Shown here: positions 10,895 to 21,492 of the stretch, one piece after another
How positions within the stretch are numbered: position 1 is the stretch's first letter
Layout: every line of letters begins with the position of its first letter
DNA from: Apodemus sylvaticus
Taxonomy: Eukaryota > Chordata > Mammalia > Rodentia > Muridae
Assembly: GCF_947179515.1 (NCBI RefSeq)
Contig: NC_067476.1
Coordinates: forward strand, 52,361,383-52,425,382
Direction of reading: 5' to 3'
Length of the DNA stretch: 64,000 bases
Position numbers and translations under genes: made by a program
Notes under the pieces: generated by a model
The model's input: only the letters and a program-made list of their open reading frames with translations
What the model was told of the DNA's origin: nothing
The model's database searches: none

Positions 10895-11099
10895 AGGACA
10901 GGAGAGAACCTTGGCCCTCTTTTAGGCACTGTGTACCCCCTCCCCTCCTCCACCTTTCTTTTTGATTTTTATCCCCTGTGTTTTCCAGCTTTTTAAAGTA
11001 GTAGATACGTTTACTTCCAATATGGATGATTTTAAAAGTATACAAAAGTTAAGTACAAACAGTGAGATTAAATGCTGCAGAGACAGGGCCAGGAACTTG

Positions 11100-11186
11100 C
11101 CAACTTGGCTAGGCAGGCTTGCCAGTGAGCCCCAGGGACCTACCTGTCTCTCCCTCTCCAGCTCTGGGATTACAAGTGGATGACAA

Positions 11187-11219
<33 letters not shown>

Positions 11220-11322
11220 GGATTTTTTTTTAATTTTAAAATTTACAGTTTTTTTAAAAATTTTAAAAAAAGGTTCTGAAGATGGAACTAAGGCCCTTGT
11301 GCTTGACCTATTCTGCCAGCCC
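11100..11322 (-). mobile_element. B4-type SINE (antisense) with expanded poly(T)
   Basis: 'gagccccagggacctacctg', 'tctccctctccagctctggg', 'attacaagtgga', then a T24 run, then 'ggttctgaagatggaactaa' and 'gcttgacctattctgccagc' follow antisense B4. The T run and AT-rich filler enlarge its middle. Confidence 0.65.
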
Positions 11323-11483
11323 AAGACTGGAGATTTAACGTTGAGTTAAATTTAGTAGACATCCTGGGCTGATCATGTACCCATGTCCTGAGGAGAGGAT
11401 CGGAGCCTAACCATGCAGACACGAGAGCAGCTGTTTTTCTGTTCTTCCTTTCCCATGCCATATTGTTTCACATGAGAAGTGTT

Positions 11484-11623
11484 CTGGGCATGGTGGCAGG
11501 CACACCTTTAATCCCAGCACTCCTGAGGCAGAGGCAGGTGGCTCTCTCTAAATTCAAGGTCAGTCTAATGTACATAGAGAGTTCCAGGCCAGCCAGGGCT
11601 ACAGTGAGACTCTGTCCCATTTA

Positions 11624-11656
<33 letters not shown>

Positions 11657-11661
11657 AGAAA
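11484..11661 (+). mobile_element. B1 SINE
   Basis: 'ctgggcatggtggcaggcac', 'acctttaatcccagcactcc', 'ttccaggccagccagggcta' and 'cagtgagactctgtccca', followed by A22 and an A-rich tail. Near full length and moderately diverged. Confidence 0.93.
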
Positions 11662-11765
11662 CGTCCTTCTGAAGGTCTTCACTCTGACTTGCTATTAGAT
11701 GGAACCATTTTATTTCCCTGTCTCGAGAGGAGGAAGAGAGGAAGAACATCTCCCCCAAAGTGTTT

Positions 11766-11870
11766 CACAGCTAAGCCCTGAGCCATAGGCCTGTGGGGCT
11801 GAGACAGATCACAAGTTCAAAGCCTGCCTGGGCAACTTAGTGAGACACTGTCTGAAAACAGACAGTAAAA
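11766..11870 (+). mobile_element. Old B1-type SINE fragment
   Basis: 'gaccaca' -less right half: 'ggctgagacagatcacaagt', 'tcaaagcctgcctgggcaac' and 'ttagtgagacactgtctgaa' match the right two thirds of B1/PB1. Confidence 0.55.
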
Positions 11871-11874
11871 AAGG

Positions 11875-11985
11875 GGGCTGGCGGAGTTGTGCTGTGGTAG
11901 AAAGCTTGCCTGGTGGGGTTGGGCTGTGGTAAAGAGCCTTGTGCCTGGCGTGCACAAGACCCTCTGTGCAGTCCCTGGCGTACCC
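11875..11985 (+). mobile_element. ID-like SINE with internal duplication
   Basis: 'ggggctggcggagttgtgct', then 'gtggtagaaagcttgcctgg', a second similar 'ggttgggctgtggtaaagag', then 'ctggcgtgcacaagacc' and 'cagtccctggcgtaccc'. This is the tRNA-derived ID box arrangement with the head partly repeated. Confidence 0.6.
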
Positions 11986-12008
11986 ACAAAGCATCTTCCT
12001 AAACTGAA

Positions 12009-12139
12009 AATGGTGGTATATATCGATAGCCTAAGGATTTAGGAGGTTGAGGCGGGAGGATAGAGAGCATGGGCTACACAGTGAGATCAAGGCTAACTTG
12101 TTTTAAGCAGAATTCTCTCTCAACAAAACAAAGCAAAAG
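12009..12139 (+). mobile_element. Old B1-related SINE
   Basis: 'atggtggtatatatcgatag', 'ggatttaggaggttgaggcg', 'ggaggatagagagcatgggc' and 'tacacagtgagatcaaggct', then a CAAA-rich tail. Diverged PB1/B1-like. Confidence 0.6.
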
Positions 12140-12421
12140 CTGTCTTTCCATTGTGGCTTTGAACACTTTCCAAGACCAAGGTCGTCATGTCAAGATGGCA
12201 GAGCCATCTAGACGCTCTAGGAAGAGGGGATGACGCACACCCCAGCATTCCCTTTCCTGTTTACCTGCAGATTTTTATTCTGAAGTGAGGGACTTAAAGA
12301 AAACAAAGGTAATACGACATGAGCCAGCGCTTAGCTATTCAGTTTATAGCCAAAGGGAAAGAAGCATTTAGAGAACGTCATACTGCTAGAAAGCTAAGGT
12401 CTTAAATAAACTGAATGGTAT

Positions 12422-12540
12422 TTGAGATGGGATAGAGCTCAGTGGTGAAGTGTGTGAGCTATAGAGTGTGTGCTCTGAGTTCAATTCCTGTTAAAATGAA
12501 AACAATAACTAAGAAAATAAATAAATACATAGGTAAAAAC
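12422..12540 (+). mobile_element. ID-like SINE
   Basis: 'gggatagagctcagtggtga' and 'gctctgagttcaattcctgt', followed by an AAATA-rich tail, match the tRNA-derived ID head (box A and box B regions). Confidence 0.55.
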
Positions 12541-12654
12541 AAACATCATTCTAAGTATGTTGGTGATGATGAGGCCAATGTTTGGCTTTTCTTTTTACCC
12601 CCATTTATGTGTGTGTGTATGTGTGTGTATACACAAATATTTATGGTAAAACTA

Positions 12655-12742
12655 TATATTTGTTATATATAGTTATATATATGTATATGATATATAACAC
12701 AGAGATATTATATATTATATATATAATACATATACATATATG
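12655..12742. repeat. AT-rich (TATA)n low-complexity tract
   Basis: Permutations of TATATA, TTATAT and GTATAT with self-complementary segments. DNA of this kind can extrude cruciforms. Confidence 0.85.
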
Positions 12743-12759
12743 TTTTTTGTAACATCTGT

Positions 12760-14334
12760 TGACTGGAAGTGTGATTCCAGAAGACTTTCTATGTACTTAA
12801 AATACAATCTGAAGATATTGTCTACCACAAATACTTTCTCTTCCTCAGGTATTAGTTCACAGATGTGTAAACATATCTAAAGAATGGCTGTATATGCCCA
12901 GTATACCAAATGAAGTGTTGGTGGAAAAAAGGGAAGACTAGAAGAATCATATATTGAGGGGATCCAAGATCCATCTACTATCTCCTCCTCCTCCTCTTTT
13001 CAATTGGTCTGTATTGCAGACATGGAAGATAAAATAAGATTATCTTCCACTAGGTCTCCATTTGCCAATCAGAGCACAGGCTCCTTCAACTAGGACCCCC
13101 CCCCATGCCTCAGGCCCCACCCCAGATGGCCAGGGACACACTGAGGGGTTCATTTACATTCTTACTTTCTAAGAAGTACTTTGCAGACCCTGCTTATGGT
13201 AAATTAGAAGACCATGCTTACTTTCTTTATGAAGTGAGATATTTGCTTTACCACCGTCCTGAGCTTCAGGGAAAAATTTCATTTATTAACTCATAGAATA
13301 TCTTTTTTATTGGTATATAAACATACACCATGATACAAATGAGATAAAATATAATATGGACAAATGGCTCGAGGAAGTGGCTGTCTAACTTATAAGTCAT
13401 ATACATATGAAAGACTGAATATAACACTGAGGGAAAATTAGTGTATCAAGAAATGATAAAACGACCTACATTTCACTTCCTGCCTTTTTACACCAAAAGC
13501 CTGCTTTCTCTGGTACTCTGCCTGTGTTCCATCTCTGATTCAGACCTTTTGTAAAATGTTACTTCCTCCATTGAAACTTTTGAGTCTGAGAAGAATTCTG
13601 GTCAGATCATCCTCAGGTACAAATTGCTCATTGCACACTCTTCCCATTCAGCATCTGTGTCTGCCCTCTTTGGGCTTGTGCATAGATCTGCTCCCATGAG
13701 ATCTGGAGCTGGGGATTGCAGCTGTCTGGAAGGCACTTAACTACTTAAAGAAAGACTTTCCTCCAGGGAGGAAGGCTGGTCTAACTGATCATGTAGTTCT
13801 GGAAGACAGAGGAACAAGTGGATGCCCACTTGATAGGACAGAGATAGGACAGGCCGGCTAAGTCCCTCTGGTTATCAGTAGCTCATGATTTACATCAGCA
13901 GCTCCACAACCCCTCCTGCTCTGGATGATAAGCTATTCATTCTTTGGTTCCCTGTGCCTTTCTCTCAGTTCTGGGCACTTTCACCACCTTGTAGAACTAT
14001 CTGTAGCACTGGATTGAACTACTCAGAGGAAAGGCTAAATCTTAGAACAAAGACTGGGGAAAAAGTCTGAGACTGCTGACTGTCACATGGTGAAACACAG
14101 TTACTATTTATGAAGTAAGTTTTCATGAATAATATCAATTTTAAGAAGAATAGTGCCATTTTTAAATAAAAAATTGTTCTGGGAAAGCAGGAGTGAGGTG
14201 GTAGCTTCTTCCTATCCTCTTCCTTCTCCTTCTTCTTCCCCTCCTCTCCCTCCTTGTTGATCTCTTCCTTGTCCTCTTTCTATTTTTTACAGAAATTGTC
14301 TGGAGAAGTTGTAGCCCTGCTGGGTCTTAGGGAC
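12760..14334. other. Unassigned stretch
   Basis: No repeat family seen apart from a CTCCTC run near 12983-13000 and a pyrimidine-rich run at about 14215-14280. A 63-codon open frame at 13105-13296 and others show no domain. Confidence 0.45.
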
Positions 14335-14671
14335 TGTGATGGTTTGAATATGCTTGGACCAGAGAGTGGCACTATTAGGAGGTGTGGCCTTTTTGGAGTA
14401 GGTGTGCCCTTATTGGAGGAAGTATGTCACTGTGGGGGTGGGCTTTGAGATCTTCTTCCTAGCTGTCTGGAAGATAATCTTCCTTTGGCTGCCTTCCAAA
14501 CAGATGTAGAACTCTCAGCAACTCCAGCAACATGCCTGCCTGGATGCTACTATATTTCCTGCTTTGATGATAATGAACTGAACCTGTGAACCTGTCAGCT
14601 AACCCCAATTAAATGTTGTCCTTTATAAGAGTTGCCTTGGTCATGGTGTCTCTTCACATCATCCTGAGACA
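14335..14671 (+). mobile_element. Solo MaLR LTR
   Basis: Begins TGTGATGGTTTGAATATGC, with 'agtggcactattaggaggtg', 'gcctgcctggatgctactat', the polyadenylation region 'ccccaattaaatgttgtcc' and 'tttataagagttgccttggt', and ends ...CTGAGACA. Flanks GGGAC (14330-14334) and GGGAT (14672-14676) form a near-perfect 5-bp duplication. 337 bp, rodent MaLR (MT/ORR1 class, subfamily not assigned). Confidence 0.9.
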
Positions 14672-15174
14672 GGGATCATTCAGTATACACCCCTTTACAA
14701 ATGTCTAGATGTTCTTACAAGATATCTTACAAAGGTATCACCAAGACCACTGTCCCTAGATCTGCGATCCCAGGATGACCAGACATGGTCTCTTTGTTGC
14801 TAACTCCAAGCTGGACCTTGACAGAATTTTGAAGGGAAGGTTCATCTGATCAAAGAAGTTGATCTTTCCTCAGAAAATATAACATATATGTAAAAGTGTG
14901 GATGTAATCCCAGGTCTGGTGACAGCCATTGATCCCAACAGCTAAAGACCATTATTTAACCTAATGATCTCCATTTTTAAGAAATACTGAAATAGATGGC
15001 ATTTGACAAGACACAGCTGTTTACTGCTGGGCCCCGCCATGTTCTAATTACTCTTGAGTGATTACATGATTGTAGAATGTTATTGCCATTTCAAAATACC
15101 CACTTAGAATTTAATTATTAATGAGGGAACAGTTTCCATAACAGATATCCAGTCCACATGTTGGCCAAGTATGC

Positions 15175-15178
<4 letters not shown>
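14672..15178. other. Unassigned stretch
   Basis: No repeat seen. An AT-rich, homeodomain-site-like segment (TTAATTATTAA) lies at about 15110-15120. Confidence 0.4.
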
Positions 15179-15265
<87 letters not shown>

Positions 15266-15271
15266 GAGAGA
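15179..15271. repeat. (CT)n(CA)n(TA)n(GA)n compound microsatellite
   Basis: About 50 bases of CT pass into 30 bases of CA, then TATATATA, then GAGAGAG. The final GA run can pair with the initial CT run. Confidence 0.97.
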
Positions 15272-16646
15272 GTTGCATAGGGGAAATACTCTGGAAAATG
15301 GGGTTATCAGAGAAATACAAGAACACAGGCATGGACTTTCTCTCAAGAAAATCATAGAATGTTGTGATGATATTAATGTTCACTAAATGTTGGGTCTGTA
15401 TTGGGTAATATTCAAGCTTGAAGCAACAGAGAGAGAATCCGCCTTCAGTAGGCTTAGCTTCATGGAGGTGATACACATATTGAGCTCTGAAAGGCGGGCT
15501 GGGGTTCAGAAGGCTGAAAAGAAGCAAAGAAGGGCCTCATTGTCTCTCTCCCAGCCCCCCACGTTACATAACCAGCTCCCCCAAACACAGCTACTGCAAC
15601 AACAACACAGCTTTGTTTTGCTTGAGAACCTGAAATTTGAATAGGGTTGTGGAGTGTGAGGGGTACCAGCTTACTGTCCTCAGGGATGACTCAGACAAGG
15701 TAGTAATCAACTGAAGGCTGGATTCTGGCATGTCTGCCAGCCTGAGCCGTAATGTCCAGGGCGGTTGGCCAGAGGGCTATGGACAGCCTTTCCCAGAGAC
15801 TGTGTGGCTTCTTCCCAGCATGGAGACTGCACGACCAGGGCTAGGATCTCAAGAGAACCAGGAAAGGGCTCTTGATCTTCTCTGACCTGCCTTGGAAGTC
15901 ACCCTCTGCCACTTTCGTTGTAGTCCAAATCCAAACGGAGAAAGCAACACTTTAAAAAAAAAATACTCTGCAGGAGGAGAAGGTGGGACAGAGAGAGTGG
16001 AGCCATTTTGGAGGAAGTAGCCTGCCACACAGGCCTGCAGGAATGGGAGCAAGGTTGCAGAGGTGGCCCAGTTAACATGCCAGAGGTGTAATCCCGGGCG
16101 GGACAGTGTGTTGCAAGGAAACCGTGAAAAGGGAGGAATCTCTGTAAACAGCCTGTTGACCTAACTGCAGAGCGCAGAGTGCTTTGTGAGGATGTGGAAG
16201 GCACCTTTAGCTGGGAATTTCTTACAGTAGTCTAGATATAGAGAGGGAGAAAACAGACAAAGGGAGAAATGGGAGAAAAGACATTGCTAGGGAATATTAT
16301 GATGCTGAGGAGCATTGGGTCAGAGGCGCAGGGGACAGTGAGGCAGCAGTGAAGCCATACTTGGAGCCCAAATGGAGGTATAGGCTTTATTCATAAAGGT
16401 AGAAGTTTCCCAACAGAATCTAATAGATAGTTAGTGTCCCTGAGACCCCACAGTGACTTCTGTGCACATTAGAGACATACGCCATGGATGTGAATTTATA
16501 AAATTAGGACATTTTCCCAGGTGTAATTGATTGTGCGGTTGCCTTGTTTATTTGAAGTGCATTCCCTGGTACCTTACCACAGGCTTTATGACTCTCTATC
16601 ACATTTTATAACATCCCCACAATCCTGAGAGATGGTTTGAAATTTT

Positions 16647-16650
<4 letters not shown>
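15272..16650. other. Unassigned, repeat-poor stretch
   Basis: No rodent SINE or LTR in about 1.4 kb. The 85- to 138-codon open frames here overlap the microsatellite or lack any domain. Confidence 0.4.
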
Positions 16651-16687
<37 letters not shown>

Positions 16688-16693
16688 ACACAC
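16651..16693. repeat. (CA)n microsatellite
   Basis: CA dinucleotides with one ATA interruption. Confidence 0.95.
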
Positions 16694-17558
16694 TACGATC
16701 TCCCAAGGGCAGAATGGCCTCAGTCTGGAAGTCTCATCTCAGTGGCCTAAGCTGGACCCATGATCTCTCAGGGCAGGCCCAATGCTAATCTTTGAGAGCT
16801 CATGGCTTTCGGGTACCCACTGGGAGACAGTGGTTATGAAGCACCAGGGAATACAGACACAGAGGCCTTTTCTGCAAAGGCGGCCTCAGCTCTTCTGCGG
16901 AGAGACTTCATCCCTGTGCTCCCTCGCCTCCTTCCTTTCTCACAGCCACAGGGAATCAGCTGTGCGTTCTCAAGCACAAGATTCAGTGGCCTTTATTGCT
17001 ATGTCACCTTCGATGGTCTCTAGTAGTCAGAAAATTACCTGGCAGAAAACTCTACAACTGTATAAAATAATATAAACTCTCAAACAGAAATCTAAACAAG
17101 CAAACAAACAAGCAAGCGAAAGCCACAGTTAGAAAACCCAGCCACCGTGTGTCCCTGTGCCTCTTGGCTGGTGGGAAAGTGTCCCCTCAGAGGGCTGGCT
17201 CAGACCTTTGGCATGTGATGCTTGCTCCTTACATTTGATTTCACAGATGGGGACCTGAGGGCGTCGGTATTTTTTACATTTATATTTTAATTTCTATCAA
17301 AAGCATGCATATTTTAAACCTTCCAAAGAGGAAGGTATGCATTTAATATGAACTTTGGAGTAGAAAACATTTGGTTGCTAATAATCTTTATGTTCAATGT
17401 GTAATGTCAAAGAAACATGGAGGCCAAGCCTGTTCAGACCCTGGTACTAGCTTTTAGTACACTGGCATATTTGAGGATTTGCTAAATAGTAATATAGCCT
17501 TTTTCTTTTTCTCCTCTCTCCCTCTCCTCCCCTTATTGTCCGAAAAGCCCTATTTGCT
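16694..17558. other. Unassigned stretch
   Basis: Two overlapping open frames (16782-17075 and 16802-17023, +) have no recognisable domain. No repeat seen. Confidence 0.4.
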
Positions 17559-17579
17559 TGTCTGTCTGTCTATCTTCTT

Positions 17580-17614
<35 letters not shown>

Positions 17615-17811
17615 TCTATCATCTCTCTCTCTCTCTCTCTATCATCAATCTACTTATCTATCATCTATCTGTCTGTCTATCTATCTATCTATCTATCCAT
17701 CTTCTATAATCTGTATATCATCTATCTATCCATCTTCTATCATCTATCATCTATTTATCTTCTATCATCTATCTATCTATCTATCTATCCATCTATCTAT
17801 CATCTGCTTAC
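17559..17811. repeat. (TCTG)n/(TCTA)n tetranucleotide array
   Basis: About 250 bp of TCTG, TCTA and CATC/TTC variants. Generates Ser-Leu-Tyr-Ile periodic open frames that are not genes. Confidence 0.97.
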
Positions 17812-17827
17812 TTTTACATTCACTTAT

Positions 17828-18034
17828 GTATTTATTTGAGATAAGGTCTTTTAAATCTTTGACATGCTGTGTAGCCAAAAACCCCTTTGAGCTTCTGTCC
17901 CCCCCAACCTCTGCATTCCTCCATGGTACAGGCATGTACCATGACAGTGGATGTATGCAGTGCTGAGGGTTGAACCCAAGGCTTCACTGTGTGCTGGGCA
18001 AGGACTCTATCAGTGGAGCCATATTTTCAGACCT
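17828..18034 (-). mobile_element. B4/ID_B1-type SINE (antisense)
   Basis: The antisense B1 half ('ttgagataaggtctttt', 'gctgtgtagccaaaaacccc', 'cctctgcattcctccatggt') is followed by an antisense ID half ('gtgctgagggttgaacccaa', 'gtgtgctgggcaaggactct', 'atcagtggagcc'). This is the ID plus B1 fusion seen in B4/ID_B1. Confidence 0.7.
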
Positions 18035-18983
18035 ACAGCTTCTCAAGTTGTTGGGAAGAAGGAATGAACACTGTAACCAAGCTTACAAATTGGTTGATGG
18101 AAATATAAGCCCCAATGATTGGGGCACAAAGCATTCTGGGAGTCATCACTGGCAGCAATGTTAAAATGCTTGAGCAATAGGGATCCCGTGGTGATTCCCA
18201 GCCAGGCTGGAGCTGCTTTGAGTCATGTACTAATAGAAAGGCAGAGAGCTTGTTAGATCTTTACAATGTCTAGTTGAGCAGAGTGTGTTTTGCAATAAAC
18301 CATGGCTAAATACATCACAGGGCAAGTCACCCTCTCTTACACATGGAAGGAACCACGGTTGGGACACTTCATCCGACAGCTTAGAGAATGTCCCTGCACG
18401 TGCTGTTTTGAACACTGCCAGCCAGTTTCAAGTGGGCAGGATTAAAATGCAAAGCAAGCCCAGGTTAGTTCTTCTTCTTTTTAATTACTGTGTGGTGATG
18501 TTTGCCAACCAGCAGGAAGGAGCTAGAATGTGGCATGCAAATTGCTTAGAGCTGTTTGGACCAAGACATCCTGACATGACATAGATGAACAGTGGCTGGC
18601 TCCTCAGTGGTGCTGGGATGAATCTGGCAGCCGGGGAGGGAATACTATGAAATGTTTCTGAAACATTGTCTGCTTACAAGTAAACTGAAGAATCGGTAAG
18701 ATATTTACGAGACCACGGTTTTAATAAATACGTGTAACTATGCAGCACCGACTCTGTTCATGTTGCTGCCACGTCACCAATGCGTGGCGACAAGTTTTCA
18801 TCACCCCCAGGGAAGCTACAGACCCCTTAAGCTCCAGTCCCATGGCTCCCTCCTACAGCCCTTAGGAACTGCTCTTAGCATGGCAGGAGACGGAAGCCAT
18901 CGGCTCAAACACCAGCAGCCGAGGAATCTTTGAAAACCTGGACTCTTGTTTGCAACAACATAGTAATGTCCCTTTTATAGCAG
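18035..18983. other. Unassigned stretch
   Basis: Nothing recognised. A small hairpin with arms GCCACG/CGTGGC lies at about 18768-18790. Confidence 0.4.
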
Positions 18984-19115
18984 CTCTCCCTCTCCTCCTC
19001 CCCCTCCCTCTCCTCCCTCCCCTCCCCCCTCTCCCTGTCCCCTCCCCCTTCCACCTTCCCCCTCCCCCTTCTACTTTCTCCCCTTCCTTCTCCCCTCTCC
19101 CCCTCCCTCTTCTCT
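18984..19115. repeat. Polypyrimidine tract (CCCT/CTCC)n
   Basis: About 130 bases of almost pure C/T on the plus strand with only a few purine interruptions. Pure purine/pyrimidine asymmetry of this length can form triplex (H-)DNA. Confidence 0.95.
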
Positions 19116-19120
19116 GTCCC

Positions 19121-19200
19121 ATGCTGAAGATCAAACCCAGGGCCTCACACAGGCTAATGCTGATTCTACCTCCACTACCTCCACTACAGCCTTAACCCCT
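19121..19200 (-). mobile_element. ID SINE (antisense)
   Basis: 'gctgaagatcaaacccaggg', 'cctcacacaggctaatgctg' and 'attctacc' match the antisense ID box. The pyrimidine tract above sits at its A-tail side and may have grown from it. Confidence 0.65.
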
Positions 19201-19521
19201 TTTAAAGACTTTTAAAAACAACATTTGGATGTCACAATTAAAACACCTCAAAGTCCCCCCCCCATTTCAAGTACAGTTGCTGACTTAGCCCCCCACAGAG
19301 TGCTGGGGCCAGCCCCACAGTCACCACATAGCAGCTTGTGCTTCCAGTTAGGTCCCTGCGATTCTGTTCCTCCTCTGGTCCCAGGTGACCGTTGACTCAG
19401 ATTTTTCCTTTATAGATTTGTTTCTTCTGAACATTGTATGAAGATAAACTCGTACAAGGTATGGTTTCTGCCTCTGGTCCCTGTTGCATTCATCCAAGTT
19501 ATGGCTTTTCTAAGCACTGAC

Positions 19522-19596
19522 TTTTTATTTTATTTTTATTTTTATTTTTATTTTTTAAATCACTGAGCAGTGTTCTACCGACTGACCATTCCCCAT
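19522..19596 (-). mobile_element. ID-like SINE (antisense) with (TTTTA)n tail
   Basis: TTTTA repeats, then 'aaatcactgagcagtgttct' and 'accgactgaccattcccca', match the antisense ID/tRNA-derived end. Confidence 0.55.
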
Positions 19597-20062
19597 TTTA
19601 TCTCTTCATTCATTTAAAATCTTTTTGTCTGTTTTGTCGTTGTTAAATTTCTTCATCTGTGAATTCTAGAGGGATGGATTGTTGGAGGACCTCTAGGATC
19701 CCTGCCTTCTGAGATCCTGTCTAAAAGCAATTTCAGGAGCAAATCTAAGTTGGTATTCAGTAAATACTTGTTGAGCCTGCACAGCTTGGGACAGAGCTGG
19801 CAGAGATGGGCCTATACTTTAAAATTTTTTATTCCTACATAGGAGGAAAATCCCTCTTCATGAATATATAATTTTTTTGTTGAGTCAAAGAAGCAGATTC
19901 GAGGGACATACATGGGACTGGTGTTTGACCATAAGTGGCTATGTGTGTCCCCCCTTGACCATGCCATTACAAGTAGGCTCTGTGCTCCTCCCATGTGCTC
20001 CCGGTCTATCCCAGCCTCGCTTGTTTGTTTTACCTAGTTCTGCTTTCTTGGGAATATGAGCA
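19597..20062. other. Unassigned stretch
   Basis: Nothing recognised. 'attcagtaaatacttgttga' at about 19755 resembles the end of an L2/MIR element but is too short to call. Confidence 0.4.
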
Positions 20063-20246
20063 GTGGGGGTGGTGATGGTAATGATGATGGTGGTGGTAGT
20101 GATGGCAATTATGGCGGTGATGGTGATGATGGTGGTGATGGTGGTGGCGGTGATGGTGATTGATGGTGATGGTGGTGATGGTGATGATGGTGGTGATGGT
20201 GATGGTGGTGATGGTGATGGTGGTGATGGTGGTGGCGGTGATGCTG
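20063..20246. repeat. (GGTGAT)n/(GGTGGT)n triplet-based minisatellite
   Basis: About 180 bp of GGT/GAT/GGC triplets. Minus-strand frames read as long His or Thr-Ile runs, which are by-products of the repeat. Confidence 0.97.
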
Positions 20247-21280
20247 CAGCAGAATGGTGTCTCTGCTGTGCCTGGCATGAGGTATAAAAAGCCAATGGTG
20301 ATTTAACGAGTGCATGCCTGGATGCATCTCATTCTGGCAAACAATCAGGAGCGAAGAGAAGTGGAGACACGCTGTGCCCTCCCTGTCTCTAGTCCCCAGA
20401 ATAGCTCCTCCTTGCCCTCACTCAGAGTTGACATTGCGTGGCTTCTTTAAAGTGAGACAAGACAAAAGGAAAGTCAGTGACTTCAGGTCCTCTCTGCTCC
20501 TCAGTACACAGCCTCCACACAGCTCCTTAGTGCTGTCATTAGCATCTTAATTGTGTTCTTAGGGTTACTCTGAGCCCAGACTATTTAGGGAAAATGATCT
20601 CCAGTGGGTAGGTGACTAGGCCCAGATGCAGGAGTGGTGACATATGGCTTCTCTAGCCTGGGCACAGGCCCCTCCCTGTTCAGTCTTGCCACCACCCTGC
20701 TACATGCCATCAACTCCTCCTAGACTCCTGCCCTGGGCCATCTTGCCTGACCAGAAAGCCAAGTGTGGAGGGGACAGCACACATCCTGTGTGTCCTGGAC
20801 TGAGGTGGAGTAGAAAGACTCAGGAGGTTGAACCAGGCCAGGTGCTTCATGTGGAGAAGAAAGCAGGCGGCTCTTGGGGGCCTTCTTGGTTGCTTGGCTG
20901 CTGGCTGGGGTCAGGTGAGAATCCTCTTACGTCACTGGGACCAAATCCTAAAAAGAGAGCAGATGTGAACACATCTGGTCTTAGAGATCACTTGAAGCTT
21001 TAAAAGCAAATTATCACTTACTTAAGGCTATGTTCTTCTCTATAAAAATATAGATGTGTAATCTTCTTTAGTAACTTCATGTGTTAGCTTTGTTCATTTT
21101 GGATGACTGGGGATATTCATCATGTGTTTGTTTTCATGGCTGTTGACTGGTTGGGTCTATCATATGACTTTATTTTGTAGATGACAGCCATCATACTACT
21201 ATGGTGCATCCATGGTGGGCTCATGGACCCCACCCTTTAGAAAGGACTGTCACTGGGATGGGCTGTGACCTTTGAGATAC
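20247..21280. other. Unassigned stretch
   Basis: A 119-codon open frame at 20644-21003 (+) is the longest here. It has no domain or signal peptide and no clear splice context, so I do not call a gene. Confidence 0.4.
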
Positions 21281-21281
21281 C

Positions 21282-21358
<77 letters not shown>

Positions 21359-21415
21359 TTTCTTTCTTCCCTCCCTCCCTCCCTCCCTCCCTCCTTCCTT
21401 TCTTCCTCTCTTTTA
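21281..21415. repeat. (TTTC)n(CCCT)n pure pyrimidine tract
   Basis: About 80 bases of TTTC followed by CCCT and TTCC repeats, all pyrimidine on the plus strand. A strong H-DNA candidate and probably length-variable. Confidence 0.97.
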
Positions 21416-21423
21416 TTCTATTA

Positions 21424-21492
21424 TTCAAGACAGGGTCTCACCATGTAGCTCTGGCTGTCCTGGAACTCATTATGTAGACCAGGCTGAGATCC
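21424..21492 (-). mobile_element. B1 SINE fragment (antisense)
   Basis: 'caagacagggtctcaccatg', 'tagctctggctgtcctggaa' and 'gtagaccaggctgagatccc' cover the right end of B1. The TTTC tract above lies at its former A-tail side. Confidence 0.85.

Noticed and set aside
10708..11045. Ser-Leu/Cys-Val and Arg-Glu rich frames on both strands.
   Set aside because: They are produced by the GA/GACAGA/GT microsatellite.
12655..12742. Possible promoter because of many TATA words.
   Set aside because: It is a low-complexity AT repeat with no initiator or GC context.
13105..13296. 63-codon forward frame with a protein-like look.
   Set aside because: No family match that I can recall, no splice or start context, and the length is within chance expectation.
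15111..15527. 138-codon minus-strand frame.
   Set aside because: Its C-terminal third is the CT/CA microsatellite and the remainder shows no family resemblance.
17479..17839. Frames that look like hydrophobic transmembrane repeats.
   Set aside because: They come entirely from TCTA/TCTG tetranucleotides.
20030..20327. His-rich and Ile/Thr-rich open frames on the minus strand resembling metal-binding proteins.
   Set aside because: They are encoded by the GGTGAT triplet array and carry no flanking domain.
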